Origin: Clostridiales bacterium
GTDB taxonomy: Bacteria > Bacillota > Clostridia > Lachnospirales > WQUN01
Direction: 5' to 3'
DNA length: 64,000 nt
NCBI GenBank assembly: GCA_031287685.1
Contig: JAITSQ010000011.1
Coordinates: forward strand, 1-64,000
A model generated the notes under the pieces. That model worked only from the letters and a program-made list of their open reading frames with translations, was not told the DNA's origin and did no database searches. This document shows, piece by piece, positions 48,673 through 58,800 of this stretch (positions are counted from its first letter, which is position 1; the number at the start of each line of letters is the position of its first letter). The position numbers were made by a program, and so were the translations under genes.

Positions 48673-49652
48673 CGCTTCCGGCTCCGCAGGTCCGCCCCGA
48701 AAAACGGAAGTATTTTGTAACTCGCGTGAAACCGAGACGTAATCCGTTCTGTGTACGTCTCCTGGAGCTGCTCAAAAGTCAGGTTCGTCGAAATGACGAC
48801 GGACTTTTTGTTCAGTCCCCGCGTATTCACTAGATTGAATAATTCCGACGCCGTAAACGAAGTTACGAATTCCGCGCCCAGGTCGTCTATAATCAGCAAG
48901 TCGCAGCCCTCGGCCAGCTCCACGAAGCCGCGAAGCTCCGACGCGTCCCCTTTGCCGAAGCGGTAATCGTCGTAAATTCTGAAAAGGGCGGGGGCCGTGG
49001 CGTAAAAAACGGTTTTCCCTCGGTCGAGAAGCTCCTTCGCCACGCAGTTGCACAAAAAAGTTTTGCCGGTGCCGGCAAGGCCCGTTAAAATCAGGTTGTC
49101 GCAGGTTTCGTCAAACTTTTCCGCGAACATAAGACAAACCCGGTGCATAACCTCGATATTGACGCGGGGGCTGCGCCCGGTTTTCGGGTCTTTTTCCTCC
49201 GAGAAAAGGCGGACGTCGAAATTGTCAAAATTTTCCGACTCAAGCACGCCGCGCAGGTTGGAGGCGTTGTAATTTTTGTCAATAATTTTCTGGCGCAGGC
49301 AGGCGCAGCGTTTTCCGGAAATAAAGCCCGTATCCTCGCAATTCGGGCATTTCCAGGTTATTCGCAGGTCGTCCTCCCCGCGGCCGCCCCGGCGGAGGAT
49401 TTCCGCCCGCTCCGCCGAAAGCGCGGCGCTTTTTCGCTCCAGCGCGGCTATGCCGGATTCTAAGTCCGCGCCGTCCGAGAGGGCCAGCTTGGCCGCGCTT
49501 ATTCCGCAGACGGCCAGCTCGCCCTCAATTTCCGCAAGCCGCGGGCTTTTCGCGTAAAGGGCCGCCTTCCGCGCCGAAAGGGCGGCCCGCGCCTCGTCCC
49601 GGTCGCGCTCGTATTCTCTCATACACTCGTTAAAAACGTCCGCGCCGGGCAT
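48669..49652 (-). CDS. dnaI: Primosomal helicase loader (DnaI/DnaC family)
   Basis: 327 residues. AAA+ ATPase that loads the replicative helicase. N-terminal zinc-binding part with CPNCEDTGFISGKRCACLRQ; Walker A GLAGTGKTFLCN, Walker B LLIIDDLGAEF, sensor VISTNLTFEQLQETY, and the TERITSRFHASYKILPFFG end. The SD AAAGGAGGG is inside the dnaD end one base before. Sits with dnaD as in Firmicutes. Confidence 0.92.
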   Translation of the reverse strand: MPGADVFNECMREYERDRDEARAALSARKAALYAKSPRLAEIEGELAVCGISAAKLALSDGADLESGIAALERKSAALSAERAEILRRGGRGEDDLRITWKCPNCEDTGFISGKRCACLRQKIIDKNYNASNLRGVLESENFDNFDVRLFSEEKDPKTGRSPRVNIEVMHRVCLMFAEKFDETCDNLILTGLAGTGKTFLCNCVAKELLDRGKTVFYATAPALFRIYDDYRFGKGDASELRGFVELAEGCDLLIIDDLGAEFVTSFTASELFNLVNTRGLNKKSVVISTNLTFEQLQETYTERITSRFHASYKILPFFGADLRSRKR

Positions 49653-49653
49653 T

Positions 49654-50619
49654 TTAACCCTCCTTTGTCAGAGCGGACAGTTTCTCCCACTCTTCCTCGT
49701 AAATTTTCTCGTAATCGACCTTGCGCTCCGTGAAGTTGGCGAATTTAGACTTTTTCCGCGTTTTTTCGGGCTTCAGGAGCTTATCCGCCGAGAAGCTCTC
49801 CTCAAGCCGCGCTATGTCCTCCCGCGAGGCGACGCCCGCCCTGCCCCACGTTTCGATCACCTTGTCGGCGTAGGCGAAGCTCGGCCTGCCGCAGTTGATT
49901 ACGGTTTTGTCGCACGCCTCGAGGATTATCTCAAGAGGCAGGAGCTTCGTCCATTTTTCCATATACTCAATTTCCGCCGGGGCGAACGGGCCGCTCCGGC
50001 CGATGGCCTTAAAAATGGCGCGGTAGGTCTTGTCGAACGTGTCTATGTATTCGTCGGCCTGGGCGGCCGTTTTTATTCCGCGTTTCGACCAGTCCACCGC
50101 CACTGTCTCTATATAGTTTACGTTGTCGCGCCCCTGCTCCGCGCAATAGTCTATGAGCCGCCGGACGAGGGGCGGCTCCATACGCAGCCAGTCGAGCAGA
50201 CCCACCAGCAGCTTCATATCCGTGTACCTCAGGACTTTGCCGAGCCGGCTTTCCGCGTATTTGAGTATTTCCCGCACCACGGGGCTGTTTTCGGCGTAAT
50301 GGCCTATTTCTTCCGAAGTGTAGGAGGGCATTGCGGAAAGGGCCGCCGCGCCTTCGTCCGCGCCGTCGTTGTAAAAATCCAGAAACCCCTCTTTTTTAAG
50401 CGCGACAAGAGCGCGCTCCGCCTCCGCCGGGGAAAAGCCGAACTTTTTCACGATTTCGGTCAGGCCGCACCGGAAGCCGCGCTGGGCGCAGCTCGCGGCG
50501 TATACGTAAATGACCGAGGCGGCGGGCGCGAGCTTCGGCATAACCCCGTCGATAAAAGCGTTGGGGATATAAGTCCCCAGAAGCTCCTGGTTCGCCCGCA
50601 GGATTATTTCGGCGCCCAT
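49654..50619 (-). CDS. dnaD: DnaD-type replication initiation protein
   Basis: 321 residues. Starts GAEIILRANQELLGTYIPNA; a winged-helix part (GLTEIVKKFGFSPAEAERAL, VALKKEGFLDFYNDG), then a DnaD/DnaB2 domain (PLVRRLIDYCAEQGRDNVNY, IEYMEKWTKLLPLEIILEA) with the family's W.k......I..A pattern. ATG 50619 is preferred to 50637 because AAGGA sits eight bases before it. Follows murC with a few bases between. Confidence 0.88.
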   Translation of the reverse strand: MGAEIILRANQELLGTYIPNAFIDGVMPKLAPAASVIYVYAASCAQRGFRCGLTEIVKKFGFSPAEAERALVALKKEGFLDFYNDGADEGAAALSAMPSYTSEEIGHYAENSPVVREILKYAESRLGKVLRYTDMKLLVGLLDWLRMEPPLVRRLIDYCAEQGRDNVNYIETVAVDWSKRGIKTAAQADEYIDTFDKTYRAIFKAIGRSGPFAPAEIEYMEKWTKLLPLEIILEACDKTVINCGRPSFAYADKVIETWGRAGVASREDIARLEESFSADKLLKPEKTRKKSKFANFTERKVDYEKIYEEEWEKLSALTKEG

Positions 50620-50623
50620 TCCC

Positions 50624-52042
50624 TCATTCCTTGTCATCTAAGATTTTCTCCCCTATTTTATAAACGTCGCCCGCGCCCATGGTTATGAGCAAATCCCCCT
50701 CACGGAGGTTTTCGCGGTAATACCCGGCGGCTTCGCCGAAACTTTTTAAGTACGCGGCGGGCCTGCCGGTTTTCGCCACGGCCGAAGCCAGCTCCCGGGA
50801 CGAGGCTATGCCCGTGTCCCTCTCCCGCGCGGCGTAAATATCCACAAAAGCGGCTTCGTCCGCGTTTTCAAACGCGGCGGCGAATTCGTCAAAAAGGGCC
50901 GCCGTCCGCGTGTAGGTGTGCGGCTGAAACAGGCACAGAATCCGCTTCCATCCGCCGCTCCGGGCGGCGGCGAGGGCCGTTCTGATTTCCGTGGGGTGGT
51001 GCGCGTAATCGTCCGCTATGACCGCGCCGCGGTAATTTCCCTTGATTTCAAAGCGGCGGGCGGGGTTTTCAAAATTCTCAAGCGAGAGGGCGGCGCGCTC
51101 CCGCGAGACCCCTATCGACGCGCACAGCGCGAACGCCGCCAGGGCGTTCTCAACATTATGCGCGCCGCCCGTTTTAAGACGGATTACGCGCGGCTCCTCT
51201 CCTTTCTCGCGGATTTCAAAACTCGCGCCGGAGGATCCGAACGCTATGTTTCCGGCGGAAAAATCGGCCTCAAAGCCCGAGTTCAAGCCCGGCCCGCCGT
51301 CAGCCTTAAAAGTAACCGCCCGCGCGGGGAGCCCGCTTACAAGCTCCGCCCAGCTGGGTATGGCCGCGTTTATGACGAGCGTATGCCCGGCGTTTTCGGC
51401 GTACCGGCGGAACGACCGCCTGATATGAGCCAAGTCCTTAAAATAGTCCAGGTGGTCCGCGTCTATATTCAGGATAGCCGAGTATTTCGGGTAAAAGCTG
51501 AGAAAACTGTCGCAATACTCGCAGGCCTCAAACACGAATAAATCCGGCCGCCCCACGCGGAAATTGCCGCCTATGGAGCGCATAACGCCGCCCACGGAGA
51601 TTGTCGGGTCCCGCCCGTCGTCAAGCAGGATTTGCGCCGTCATAGACGTGGTGGTGGTTTTGCCGTGCATACCGGCTATTCCGATGCTGTTTTCGTACCA
51701 AGAGGCCATTTTGCCGAGCACCGGCGCGCGCTCCAGAATCGGCAGGCCGAGCGCGCGCGCCTTAACCATCTCCGGGTTGTCGGGCTTCACCGCCGCCGTG
51801 TTGACCACAAGGCCGATTTTCCCCGCGCCGATTTTGTCTAAATTCCCCGCGTCGTGGCCGATAAAGACGGGCACGCCAAGCCGCCGGAGCATAGAGACCT
51901 GCTCCCCCTCGGCCATATCGCTTCCCGCCACGGAAAAGCCGCGGCTTTTCAGGATTTCCGCCATGCTACTCATAGAAATCCCGCCGACGCCTATAAAGTA
52001 CACGTATTTGCCGCTTCCCGGCAGTTCCTCAAACGTATCCAT
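50624..52042 (-). CDS. murC: UDP-N-acetylmuramate-L-alanine ligase
   Basis: 472 residues. Adds L-Ala to UDP-MurNAc in peptidoglycan synthesis. VYFIGVGGISMSSMAEILKS at the start, ATP loop GIAGMHGKTTTTSM, LNIDADHLDYFKD, EIKGNYRGAVIADDYAHHPT. Start 52042 (MDTFEELPG) has AAGGAG; the longer start six codons earlier does not. First gene of murC-dnaD-dnaI-hemW. Confidence 0.96.
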   Translation of the reverse strand: MDTFEELPGSGKYVYFIGVGGISMSSMAEILKSRGFSVAGSDMAEGEQVSMLRRLGVPVFIGHDAGNLDKIGAGKIGLVVNTAAVKPDNPEMVKARALGLPILERAPVLGKMASWYENSIGIAGMHGKTTTTSMTAQILLDDGRDPTISVGGVMRSIGGNFRVGRPDLFVFEACEYCDSFLSFYPKYSAILNIDADHLDYFKDLAHIRRSFRRYAENAGHTLVINAAIPSWAELVSGLPARAVTFKADGGPGLNSGFEADFSAGNIAFGSSGASFEIREKGEEPRVIRLKTGGAHNVENALAAFALCASIGVSRERAALSLENFENPARRFEIKGNYRGAVIADDYAHHPTEIRTALAAARSGGWKRILCLFQPHTYTRTAALFDEFAAAFENADEAAFVDIYAARERDTGIASSRELASAVAKTGRPAAYLKSFGEAAGYYRENLREGDLLITMGAGDVYKIGEKILDDKE

Positions 52043-52071
52043 AAAAACTCCTTGATTCATAGATTACCATA

Positions 52072-52143
52072 ATTATAACACAAAAAAATATTTTATAAAA
52101 CTCGTAAATTCTTATTGTAAAATTTCGCTTTTTGTTTTATCAT
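52072..52143. promoter_or_regulatory. Divergent promoter region between murC and glgC
   Basis: Plus strand, toward glgC: -35 TTGTAA (52115-52120), -10 TATCAT (52138-52143), spacer 17. Minus strand, toward murC: -10 TATAAT (52072-52077), with no clear -35. The glgC leader (52150-52286) has AGGAGGCGGAGGG at 52172-52184 without a start at the right distance, and a possible 20-codon frame (52204-52266, [20 protein letters not shown]). Confidence 0.5.
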
Positions 52144-52286
52144 AGAAGTATATTACTTTTTCGTTACATTAAGAGGAGGCGGAGGGAATATACTTAAATT
52201 TAAATGAAGCACAGCAAAAACCTTCGCTATATAAGGCATTACGCATTATTTAATATATACCATTAACCAAAGGGCAGGTGGAATTT

Positions 52287-53564
52287 ATGCGAAAGAAAGA
52301 AATGATTGGTATGCTTCTGGCTGGCGGCCAGGGCAGCCGGCTTGGCGTACTTACGGCCGAAAAGGCCAAGCCGGCCGTTTATTTCGGCGGAAAGTACAAG
52401 ATTATCGACTTTCCGCTGAGCAACTGCGTCAACTCCGGCGTAGACACTATCGGGGTCTTGACTCAGTATCAGCCGCTGTCTCTGCATAAGCACGTGGGCA
52501 TAGGCATTCCGTGGGATCTGGACCGGCGCAGCGGCGGCGTGACTATGCTTTCCCCGCACGTAAAGGGTGAAACCGGCGAGTGGTATTCCGGCACGGCCAA
52601 CGCCATTTACCAGAATATCCAGTTTATAGACGCGTATGACCCGGAGTACGTCCTCGTTCTCGGTACCGACCATATATATAAAATGGACTATTCCGCGATG
52701 CTTGACTTTCATAAGGCGAACAACTGCGTGGCCACAATCGCGGTTATGGAGGTAAGCAGGGACGAAGCCACGCGTATGGGCATTATGAACGCGGACGCCA
52801 ACGACAAAGTGTATGAGTTCGAGGAGAAACCCAAGAACCCCAAGAGCAACCTGGCTTCTATGGGCATATACATTTTCACCTGGAAAACTTTGCGCGAAGC
52901 CCTGATTAAGGACAACCCGATTCACCACGACAGCGACTTCGGCAAGCACATTATCCCGATGATTCTTGAATCCGGCGAAAATATGTACGCCTACCGCTAC
53001 AACGCCTACTGGCGGGACGTAGGCACAATCGAAGCGTATTGGGACACGAATATGGAGCTTGTCAAAACCGTGCCGGCGTTTAACCTCTACGACGATTTCT
53101 GCAAGATTTATACGCAGGAGGAGCACCAGCCCCCGATGTACACCGGGCCGGACTCGGAGGTGACGGCCTCTCTCGTCTCCTGCGGGTGCGAAATTTACGG
53201 CGCCGTGCATAACTGCGTCCTCGGGCCGGACGTCATAGTCGGCGAAGGCTCCGTCGTCCGGGAGTCTATCATCATGCCCGGCTGTAAAATCGGCAAGAAT
53301 TGCAAACTTGACCGCGTAATTATCGACAGCTCCGCCGAAATCGGCGACGGCGTGACGATGGGCGGGGGCGAAAACACGCCCAACGCGGATAAGCCTAACG
53401 TATATTTTACCGGAATTACGGTAATCGCCGAGGAAACGGTGGTTCCCGGGGGCCTCACAATCGGCAAAAACTGCGTGATTCAGGGCAGGACCGAGGCTTC
53501 GATGTATCCCGGCGGCGAGCTTAAGAGCGGCGGGTCCGTAATTGTGGAAGGGGTGGAATTATGA
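52287..53564 (+). CDS. glgC: Glucose-1-phosphate adenylyltransferase, catalytic subunit
   Basis: 425 residues. Makes ADP-glucose for glycogen. [20 protein letters not shown] (nucleotide loop), [32 protein letters not shown], the catalytic-Asp stretch [34 protein letters not shown], and a C-terminal left-handed helix domain. ATG 52287 with GCAGGTGG is preferred to GTG 52278. Overlaps glgD by four bases. Confidence 0.95.
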   Translation: MRKKEMIGMLLAGGQGSRLGVLTAEKAKPAVYFGGKYKIIDFPLSNCVNSGVDTIGVLTQYQPLSLHKHVGIGIPWDLDRRSGGVTMLSPHVKGETGEWYSGTANAIYQNIQFIDAYDPEYVLVLGTDHIYKMDYSAMLDFHKANNCVATIAVMEVSRDEATRMGIMNADANDKVYEFEEKPKNPKSNLASMGIYIFTWKTLREALIKDNPIHHDSDFGKHIIPMILESGENMYAYRYNAYWRDVGTIEAYWDTNMELVKTVPAFNLYDDFCKIYTQEEHQPPMYTGPDSEVTASLVSCGCEIYGAVHNCVLGPDVIVGEGSVVRESIIMPGCKIGKNCKLDRVIIDSSAEIGDGVTMGGGENTPNADKPNVYFTGITVIAEETVVPGGLTIGKNCVIQGRTEASMYPGGELKSGGSVIVEGVEL

Positions 53565-54676
53565 AAGCAGTCGGTATAATTCTGGCGGGCGGCAACAACG
53601 AGCGCCTTGGCGATTTGACGCTTCTGCGCGCCACGGCGGCTATGCCCATAGGCAGCTGCTACCGCACTATAGACTTTACCATAAGCAATATGTCAAACTC
53701 AGGCATAAGCAAGGTGGCGGTCATAACCCAGTATAACTCCCGGAGTCTGCACGACCATTTATCCTCCGCCAAATGGTGGGATTTGGGGCGCAAGCAGGGA
53801 GGGCTGTTTGTGTTTACGCCGTTTATTTCGTCGGATAACTCCTTCTGGTTCCGCGGGACGGCCGACTCGATTTATCAGAACCTCTCCTTTCTGCGCCGGA
53901 GCAACGAGCCTTACGTGGTCCTGACCTCCGGAGACACCGTGTATAAAATGGATTACAACAAAGTAATCGAGGCTCACATTAAAAAAGGTTCGGACATCAC
54001 CGTGGTCAGCCGCCATATGGAGCCTGAATTTGATTTGCGCCTGTACGGCGTTATGGAGACAGACGGGGATGGGCGCGTCCTTGATTTTGACGAGAAGCCG
54101 CTGGAGCCGGCCGGCAACTTGGTTTCGCTCGGGGTTTACGTTATTTCGCGTTCGCTTCTGGTGAAGCTGCTCGAGACGGTTATCGCCGAAGGGCGCTACG
54201 ACTTCGTGCGCGACGTTATCTGCCGCTACCGCAAGAAGCTGAAAATCCAGTCTTATAACTTCGACGGAGGATACTGGCGGGCCATCAATTCCGTAAAGGC
54301 GTATTATAACGTCAATATGGATTTTCTTAAAAAAGAAGTCCGGGACATATTTTTCAAGACGGAGCCGTACATTGAAACCAAGCCGAAAGACGAGCCGCCC
54401 GCGAAACTCAACAGCGGCGCGCACCTCCGCAACGCCCTTGTGGGCAGCGGCTGTATAATCAACGGTACGGTTGAAAACTCCGTGCTCTTCCGAAAAATCA
54501 CCTCCAACGACAACACGGTTATCCGCGGCTCAATTATTATGGAGGGCTGCCTTATCGGCAAGGATTGCGTGATTGAAAACGCCGTGCTGGACAAAGAGGT
54601 TATACTCGGCGACGGGAAGCATATCATCGGCTCCCCGGATAAGCCGATGATTGTAAGAAAGGGCAGCGTCCTGTAA
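53561..54676 (+). CDS. glgD: GlgD, regulatory-type glucose-1-phosphate adenylyltransferase homologue
   Basis: 371 residues. Homologous to GlgC but altered in the catalytic loops: [20 protein letters not shown] instead of GGQGSRL..T...K, and [16 protein letters not shown]. Ends [20 protein letters not shown]. In Firmicutes GlgD partners GlgC and raises its activity. Synthase, branching and phosphorylase genes are not in the window. Confidence 0.93.
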   Translation: MKAVGIILAGGNNERLGDLTLLRATAAMPIGSCYRTIDFTISNMSNSGISKVAVITQYNSRSLHDHLSSAKWWDLGRKQGGLFVFTPFISSDNSFWFRGTADSIYQNLSFLRRSNEPYVVLTSGDTVYKMDYNKVIEAHIKKGSDITVVSRHMEPEFDLRLYGVMETDGDGRVLDFDEKPLEPAGNLVSLGVYVISRSLLVKLLETVIAEGRYDFVRDVICRYRKKLKIQSYNFDGGYWRAINSVKAYYNVNMDFLKKEVRDIFFKTEPYIETKPKDEPPAKLNSGAHLRNALVGSGCIINGTVENSVLFRKITSNDNTVIRGSIIMEGCLIGKDCVIENAVLDKEVILGDGKHIIGSPDKPMIVRKGSVL

Positions 54677-54770
54677 CGGCGGGCCTTGTTTGGGTTGGTT
54701 CACGTTCCTTGCTTGTTATAGCCGTTCAACTTGAAAACAGGCTTTAAGCGTCGCCCGAAACGCGCCTAAT

Positions 54771-54872
54771 ATCGGTGTTTTTTGGCGGTTCCCCGCGTTT
54801 GTTTTCGCTATTTTGGCTTCGCCAAAAAGCTGTCGCAAACGCTCGTGCCTCCGCCAAAAAGCCACCTTCCTG
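54771..54872 (-). repeat. Family B long-hairpin repeat, copy 4
   Basis: TCGGTGTTTTTTGGCGG, GCGTTTG, TTTTGGCTTCGCCAAAA (perfect tip), CGCAAACGC and CCGCCAAAAAGCCACCTTCC. The rest of the 54677-55011 gap shows no gene. Confidence 0.8.
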
Positions 54873-55011
54873 CCGCGCGTTTCGTTCTCGCTTTCAGCCT
54901 TTTTCAAGTAAGAACGGCTGTATCGAAAAGAAATCTCAATACCCTCTTGCGTTTCCGCTCGAAACTTGTTAAAATAATGTTAAGTAAATTTTGCGGTTCG
55001 TACTGCGCGGC

Positions 55012-55599
55012 TTACACCGCCGTTCCAATCGTCCGATACGCGGCGTTCTTATCGTCTTGGGCGACTCCGAGATACCGCTTCGTGACGGTGAGGGAGGAAT
55101 GGTTGTAAATCTCGGTAATCACGGCGGGAGAGACCCCGTTTTTCCAAGCGTGATAACCGAAGGTCTTGCGCAGGGAGTGGCACGAAACTCGGGCGGCGGC
55201 CTTAATTTCAGCGGCGGCGGCGTTTACCACGCGCCAGGCCTGAACGCGGGAAATAGGCCTCCCTTCGGGAGACGCGCCGCTTTTGCGGCTCTTGAACAAA
55301 AAGCCCGCTTGAGAGGTTCGCGAGACGAAAAGCTCAATCGCGGCGGCGGCTTTTTTATTCAGGGCTATGATTTTGGTTTTGCCGGTTTTCCCCTCCTTAA
55401 CGGAGATGGATTTGCGGGCGCGGCGGCTTTCCGCGTCGTATACGTCGGAAACGCGCAGCCGCAGGAGGTCGCTTATCCGCAGGGCGGTGTGTATGCCCAG
55501 CGTGATTAGGAGATAACCCCGCAGGTCCTCCTTTTTGAGGAAATAATCGGTCAAAGCCTTGATTTCCGCCTTGTCGCGGATAGGTTCAGCGGTTTTCAT
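55012..55599 (-). CDS. Small tyrosine recombinase, candidate phase-variation invertase
   Basis: 195 residues; ATG 55599 (MKTAEPIRDKAEI) has AGAGGAG; the longer frame to 55647 reads through the repeat and is rejected. It is a catalytic domain only: Arg41 in GIHTALRISDLLRL, a beta-hairpin Lys in VKEGKTGKTK, His141 and Arg144 in CHSLRKTFGYH, His167 in IYNHSSL, Tyr176 in VTKRYLGV. All expected residues are present. Without the N-terminal core-binding domain of XerC/D or phage integrases, it has the size of FimB/FimE and RecV-type invertases. Divergent from the 1925-residue surface protein, with inverted repeats between them. No phage genes are near. Confidence 0.9.
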   Translation of the reverse strand: MKTAEPIRDKAEIKALTDYFLKKEDLRGYLLITLGIHTALRISDLLRLRVSDVYDAESRRARKSISVKEGKTGKTKIIALNKKAAAAIELFVSRTSQAGFLFKSRKSGASPEGRPISRVQAWRVVNAAAAEIKAAARVSCHSLRKTFGYHAWKNGVSPAVITEIYNHSSLTVTKRYLGVAQDDKNAAYRTIGTAV

Positions 55600-55629
55600 A
55601 GAACGGTCGCTCCTCTTTATTAAGGGTTT

Positions 55630-55807
55630 ATGTAACACATTATACATTGTGTTACATTCACTGCGCGTAAAATCCTTTGTTGTTGCGAAGCCTTATAAAA
55701 AGTTAAGACACGCCCTCTCGCGCCGCCCCTCGGGAGGGCTTATTTTTTCGCGCATAAAACGGACAAAATGTAACACAATGTGTAACACAATGTATAATCT
55801 GTTACAT
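55630..55807. repeat. 27-bp inverted repeats bounding a candidate invertible element
   Basis: Left repeat 55630-55656 and right repeat 55781-55807 are inverted and match at 26 of 27 positions. Each has the arms TGTAACACA and TGTGTTACA (one mismatch on the right) around an 8-bp centre TTATACAT, which is asymmetric and identical in inverted orientation. A further half site TGTAACACAATG lies at 55769-55780. The spacer holds no gene. Both repeats contain TATAAT, reading outward toward the recombinase (left) and the surface protein (right). Confidence 0.85.
55712..55748 (+). terminator. Terminator-like hairpin inside the candidate invertible segment
   Basis: GCCCTC (55712-55717) pairs with GAGGGC (55734-55739), with a 16-nt GC-rich loop, followed by TTATTTTTT (55740-55748). 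In the present orientation it would stop plus-strand transcripts arriving from inside the segment; after inversion it would face the recombinase. Confidence 0.45.
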
Positions 55808-55834
55808 TCGCCATAACAAGGAGGTTATTTTAGA

Positions 55835-58800
55835 ATGAAAAACCGCAAGGGGATTTTCTACGAGTGGAACAACAAACACGGAGATAAGCCGAAAATCGTA
55901 ATCAAAAAGAAAGCGGTAATCACGGCGGCTTCCCTGCTTATTGTTTTGGGGGCGCTGGCGGGTTCGTTTTTGGGGCTCGCGCGGCTTCCCTGGGAAGCGT
56001 CGGCGGACCCCGCGCCTCTCAAAATAACGCTTCACGACGGAGAGGGAAACAATAGGCCGAAGCTCGAGCCGGGGGACCCGTATGAGGAAAACAGCGCCAC
56101 TCCGCGCCAATGGTTATCAAGGGCCAGTCTGACGTATAGCGACCACCTTCCGAACGACGTTTATTTGACGGTGAAAGCGGCGAACATCGCGGATTGGAAC
56201 GACGCGGCGAATTATTACAAAATGAACGTCAATTATGACGACGCGGCGTTTAAGTTGTCGCCTGACGATGATAAATTCACGCCAAACTCGGAGACCCTGG
56301 ACGGCGGTAAATTTATCGCCAACGTCGCGGATATGGGCGATCCAGACATCGACGACGACGGGTATGTTGAGGTTGAGTGGGGAACGCCTGACGGCGGTAC
56401 TATTAACCCGGCCGGCACAGAAAAACTTAAACTGAAAGGCAAAGACCTTTTCACGCTTCACTTTGTCTTGAAGCCCGACGCGCCCGCGGGCAATTACGAC
56501 TTCCGTGTGGACATCGTGAGCGCGACGACGGTGGCGTTCGCGCCTTCCTTCGGGCCGGTGACGGTTTACGCTGACGACCTCCCGACGGACCTCGGCGAAC
56601 AGGCGGAGGTTATACCCGAGGCGGAAGCCATAACCGAGCCGGAGGAAGAAATTGCGCCCGAGGACGAGGCGGAAGCCATAACCGAGCCGGAGGAGGAAAT
56701 TACGTCCGAGGGCGAGGCGGAAGCCATAACCGAGCCGGAGGAGGAAACCACGTCCGGGGGCGAGGCGGAAGCCCTGACCGGAGACGGGGAGGAAGACGGC
56801 GGCGCTGGCGGCTCTATGCCGGTCAGGCCCTACGCGCTGATACTACCGGAGCCAACGCCGGGTCCGATAGAGACGAGTGACTTGGTCGCTCCGAATAGCC
56901 CCGGCGCAAGCGCCGCAATCAAAGTTGAGCGCAACCTTTATGTAAAAACCCCGCCGAAAGCGGACCCGGCGACCTACGGCATGGGCCTCGCCAACACGAC
57001 CGACGGCCGCAGCATAACCATAGGGACGGACGCGGATATGCTCGCGGACGACGCGACCGCCGCGGGGGAGGTAGTCGATTCGAACGGCGACCCTGTTATC
57101 GGCTCGTGGAAATGGCGCCCCGTGAAGAACGCGAACGGAGATGGGCCCGGCAAACTCTATCCGCCCGTCGGCTGGGACGGGAGCGAAGCCTTGTACTGCG
57201 CCGGCCCGGTTGAGGGCAGCAGCAAGGAATACTATTACGCTTTCTTTACGGCGGACAGCGGGACCTACAGCAACGACACAAAGGTCGTGTCGAAAGTAAC
57301 TAAGAACACCATCAGCCCGAGGCCGGTTGAGCTGACTATGCCCGACAAATCGTTCGATTACGGGGATTTTATAGAAGCGGAGGACTTGGAGAATATAACT
57401 CTCTCCAAGCCGACCACGGGCGCGTGGAATACGCGCGTGGTGGGGGACGACAGTTTTCCGGCTCGCCCGCTCTCGCTTGTGTCTGCCGGAGGGTATATCA
57501 AAACGCAACCGGACCCGGCTGACGGCGGCGCCGAAAAGCAGCGCGTGACTGGGGCCGTCGGCGGTTATCCCGCTGGTTTGACGGCGGCTGCGGACAGTTA
57601 TAACTATGACCCGGACACCGGAGCTATAATCGGGTCAAACTCGGGGACGCAGTACCCTAACTACGTGTTCACCGTCAAGCCCGCGAAACTCACGATAATC
57701 CAGGCGGCTCCCGCCATCGAAGGCCTTACCCTTGAGCTTCTGGACGGGAGCGGTGAGGTAATCCCCGATACAGAATACGGCTCGCTGAGGGTGGGCGCGA
57801 CGGGGCTTAAAGTTAAAGTTGCAGGCGACCCGAACTACGACAATACGGTGGACGCGGATACGCCCGGTACGTACAGCTATACCCGGACCCCGGCGGGCTT
57901 GAATATCAACGCCGGTACCGGCGCGATTAACAGTATCAATAAGGCGGGGATATACACAATCACCGTGACGCGGACGTCCGACGGGTATAACGGCGGAAGC
58001 GGCAACTACAACGGCGAGATTGCAGGCGCGATTACAATCACCGTGTCCGAAGACATCGGCTTGACCATTAAGGCGCACGAAACCGCGCAGATGAACCACG
58101 GTAAGTACGAAGTCACGCCGGAGCCGGTGAGCGGCGAGAACGAATGGAACGTAATCGTTTACGGGACCAATGCGCGCGCGGGGTTAGGCGGCACGCCTCT
58201 GGCTGCTGATAGCGAATACGTCGGCGTGCAGGTGTCTGTGGACGGCGCGGCCAACCTTTGGCCGCCCGCGGCGGCGAATAAGTGGGTTGTGAGCTATGAC
58301 GGCGGCGGCCATTGGAAAGCGCTCAGCGGAGCGTTCAACGCGGCCGACCACCCGTACACGGGCAATCAGCCCGCGTCGGACATGGAGTCCGTCACGTTTT
58401 GGCTCGCGCCGGGCGACGCGGGGCTGAAGCCTATTGTGTTAGGAAAGGGATTTAACGCCGTTGACGATACCGTCAGCCCCTATAACCAATGCGTCCTGAA
58501 CATCAAGTATGTCCCGTATGGGTATCGCGAGGTGGTTGAGAAATCAAACGACGCCGGAATGGGCAGTATCACTCCGAGCGGCGCGCTGACAACGACTAAG
58601 GTTGCGGCGGCGGGAACCGCGCTTAACCCGAAAGCGGTTCCGGAAGCCGGCTATGATATCGACTATTATAGCTTCAGAGAACCGGCTGGCGCTGGCTCCG
58701 GCGCAACTAACGCGGTTTCGGCGGGCAAGACGCGCTATACTCCCGCCGATAAGGCCGAGGGGATTGCCTTAAGCGTCCCGGAGGGCGGCGCGGCCGTCCC

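Noticed and set aside
53561-54676. Second catalytic glgC
   Set aside because: The nucleotide-loop residues are altered as in GlgD, and the gene order glgC-glgD is the usual one.
55012-55599. Phage integrase of a prophage
   Set aside because: No phage structural, lysis or repressor genes and no tRNA target lie nearby; the protein lacks the N-terminal DNA-binding domain of phage integrases.
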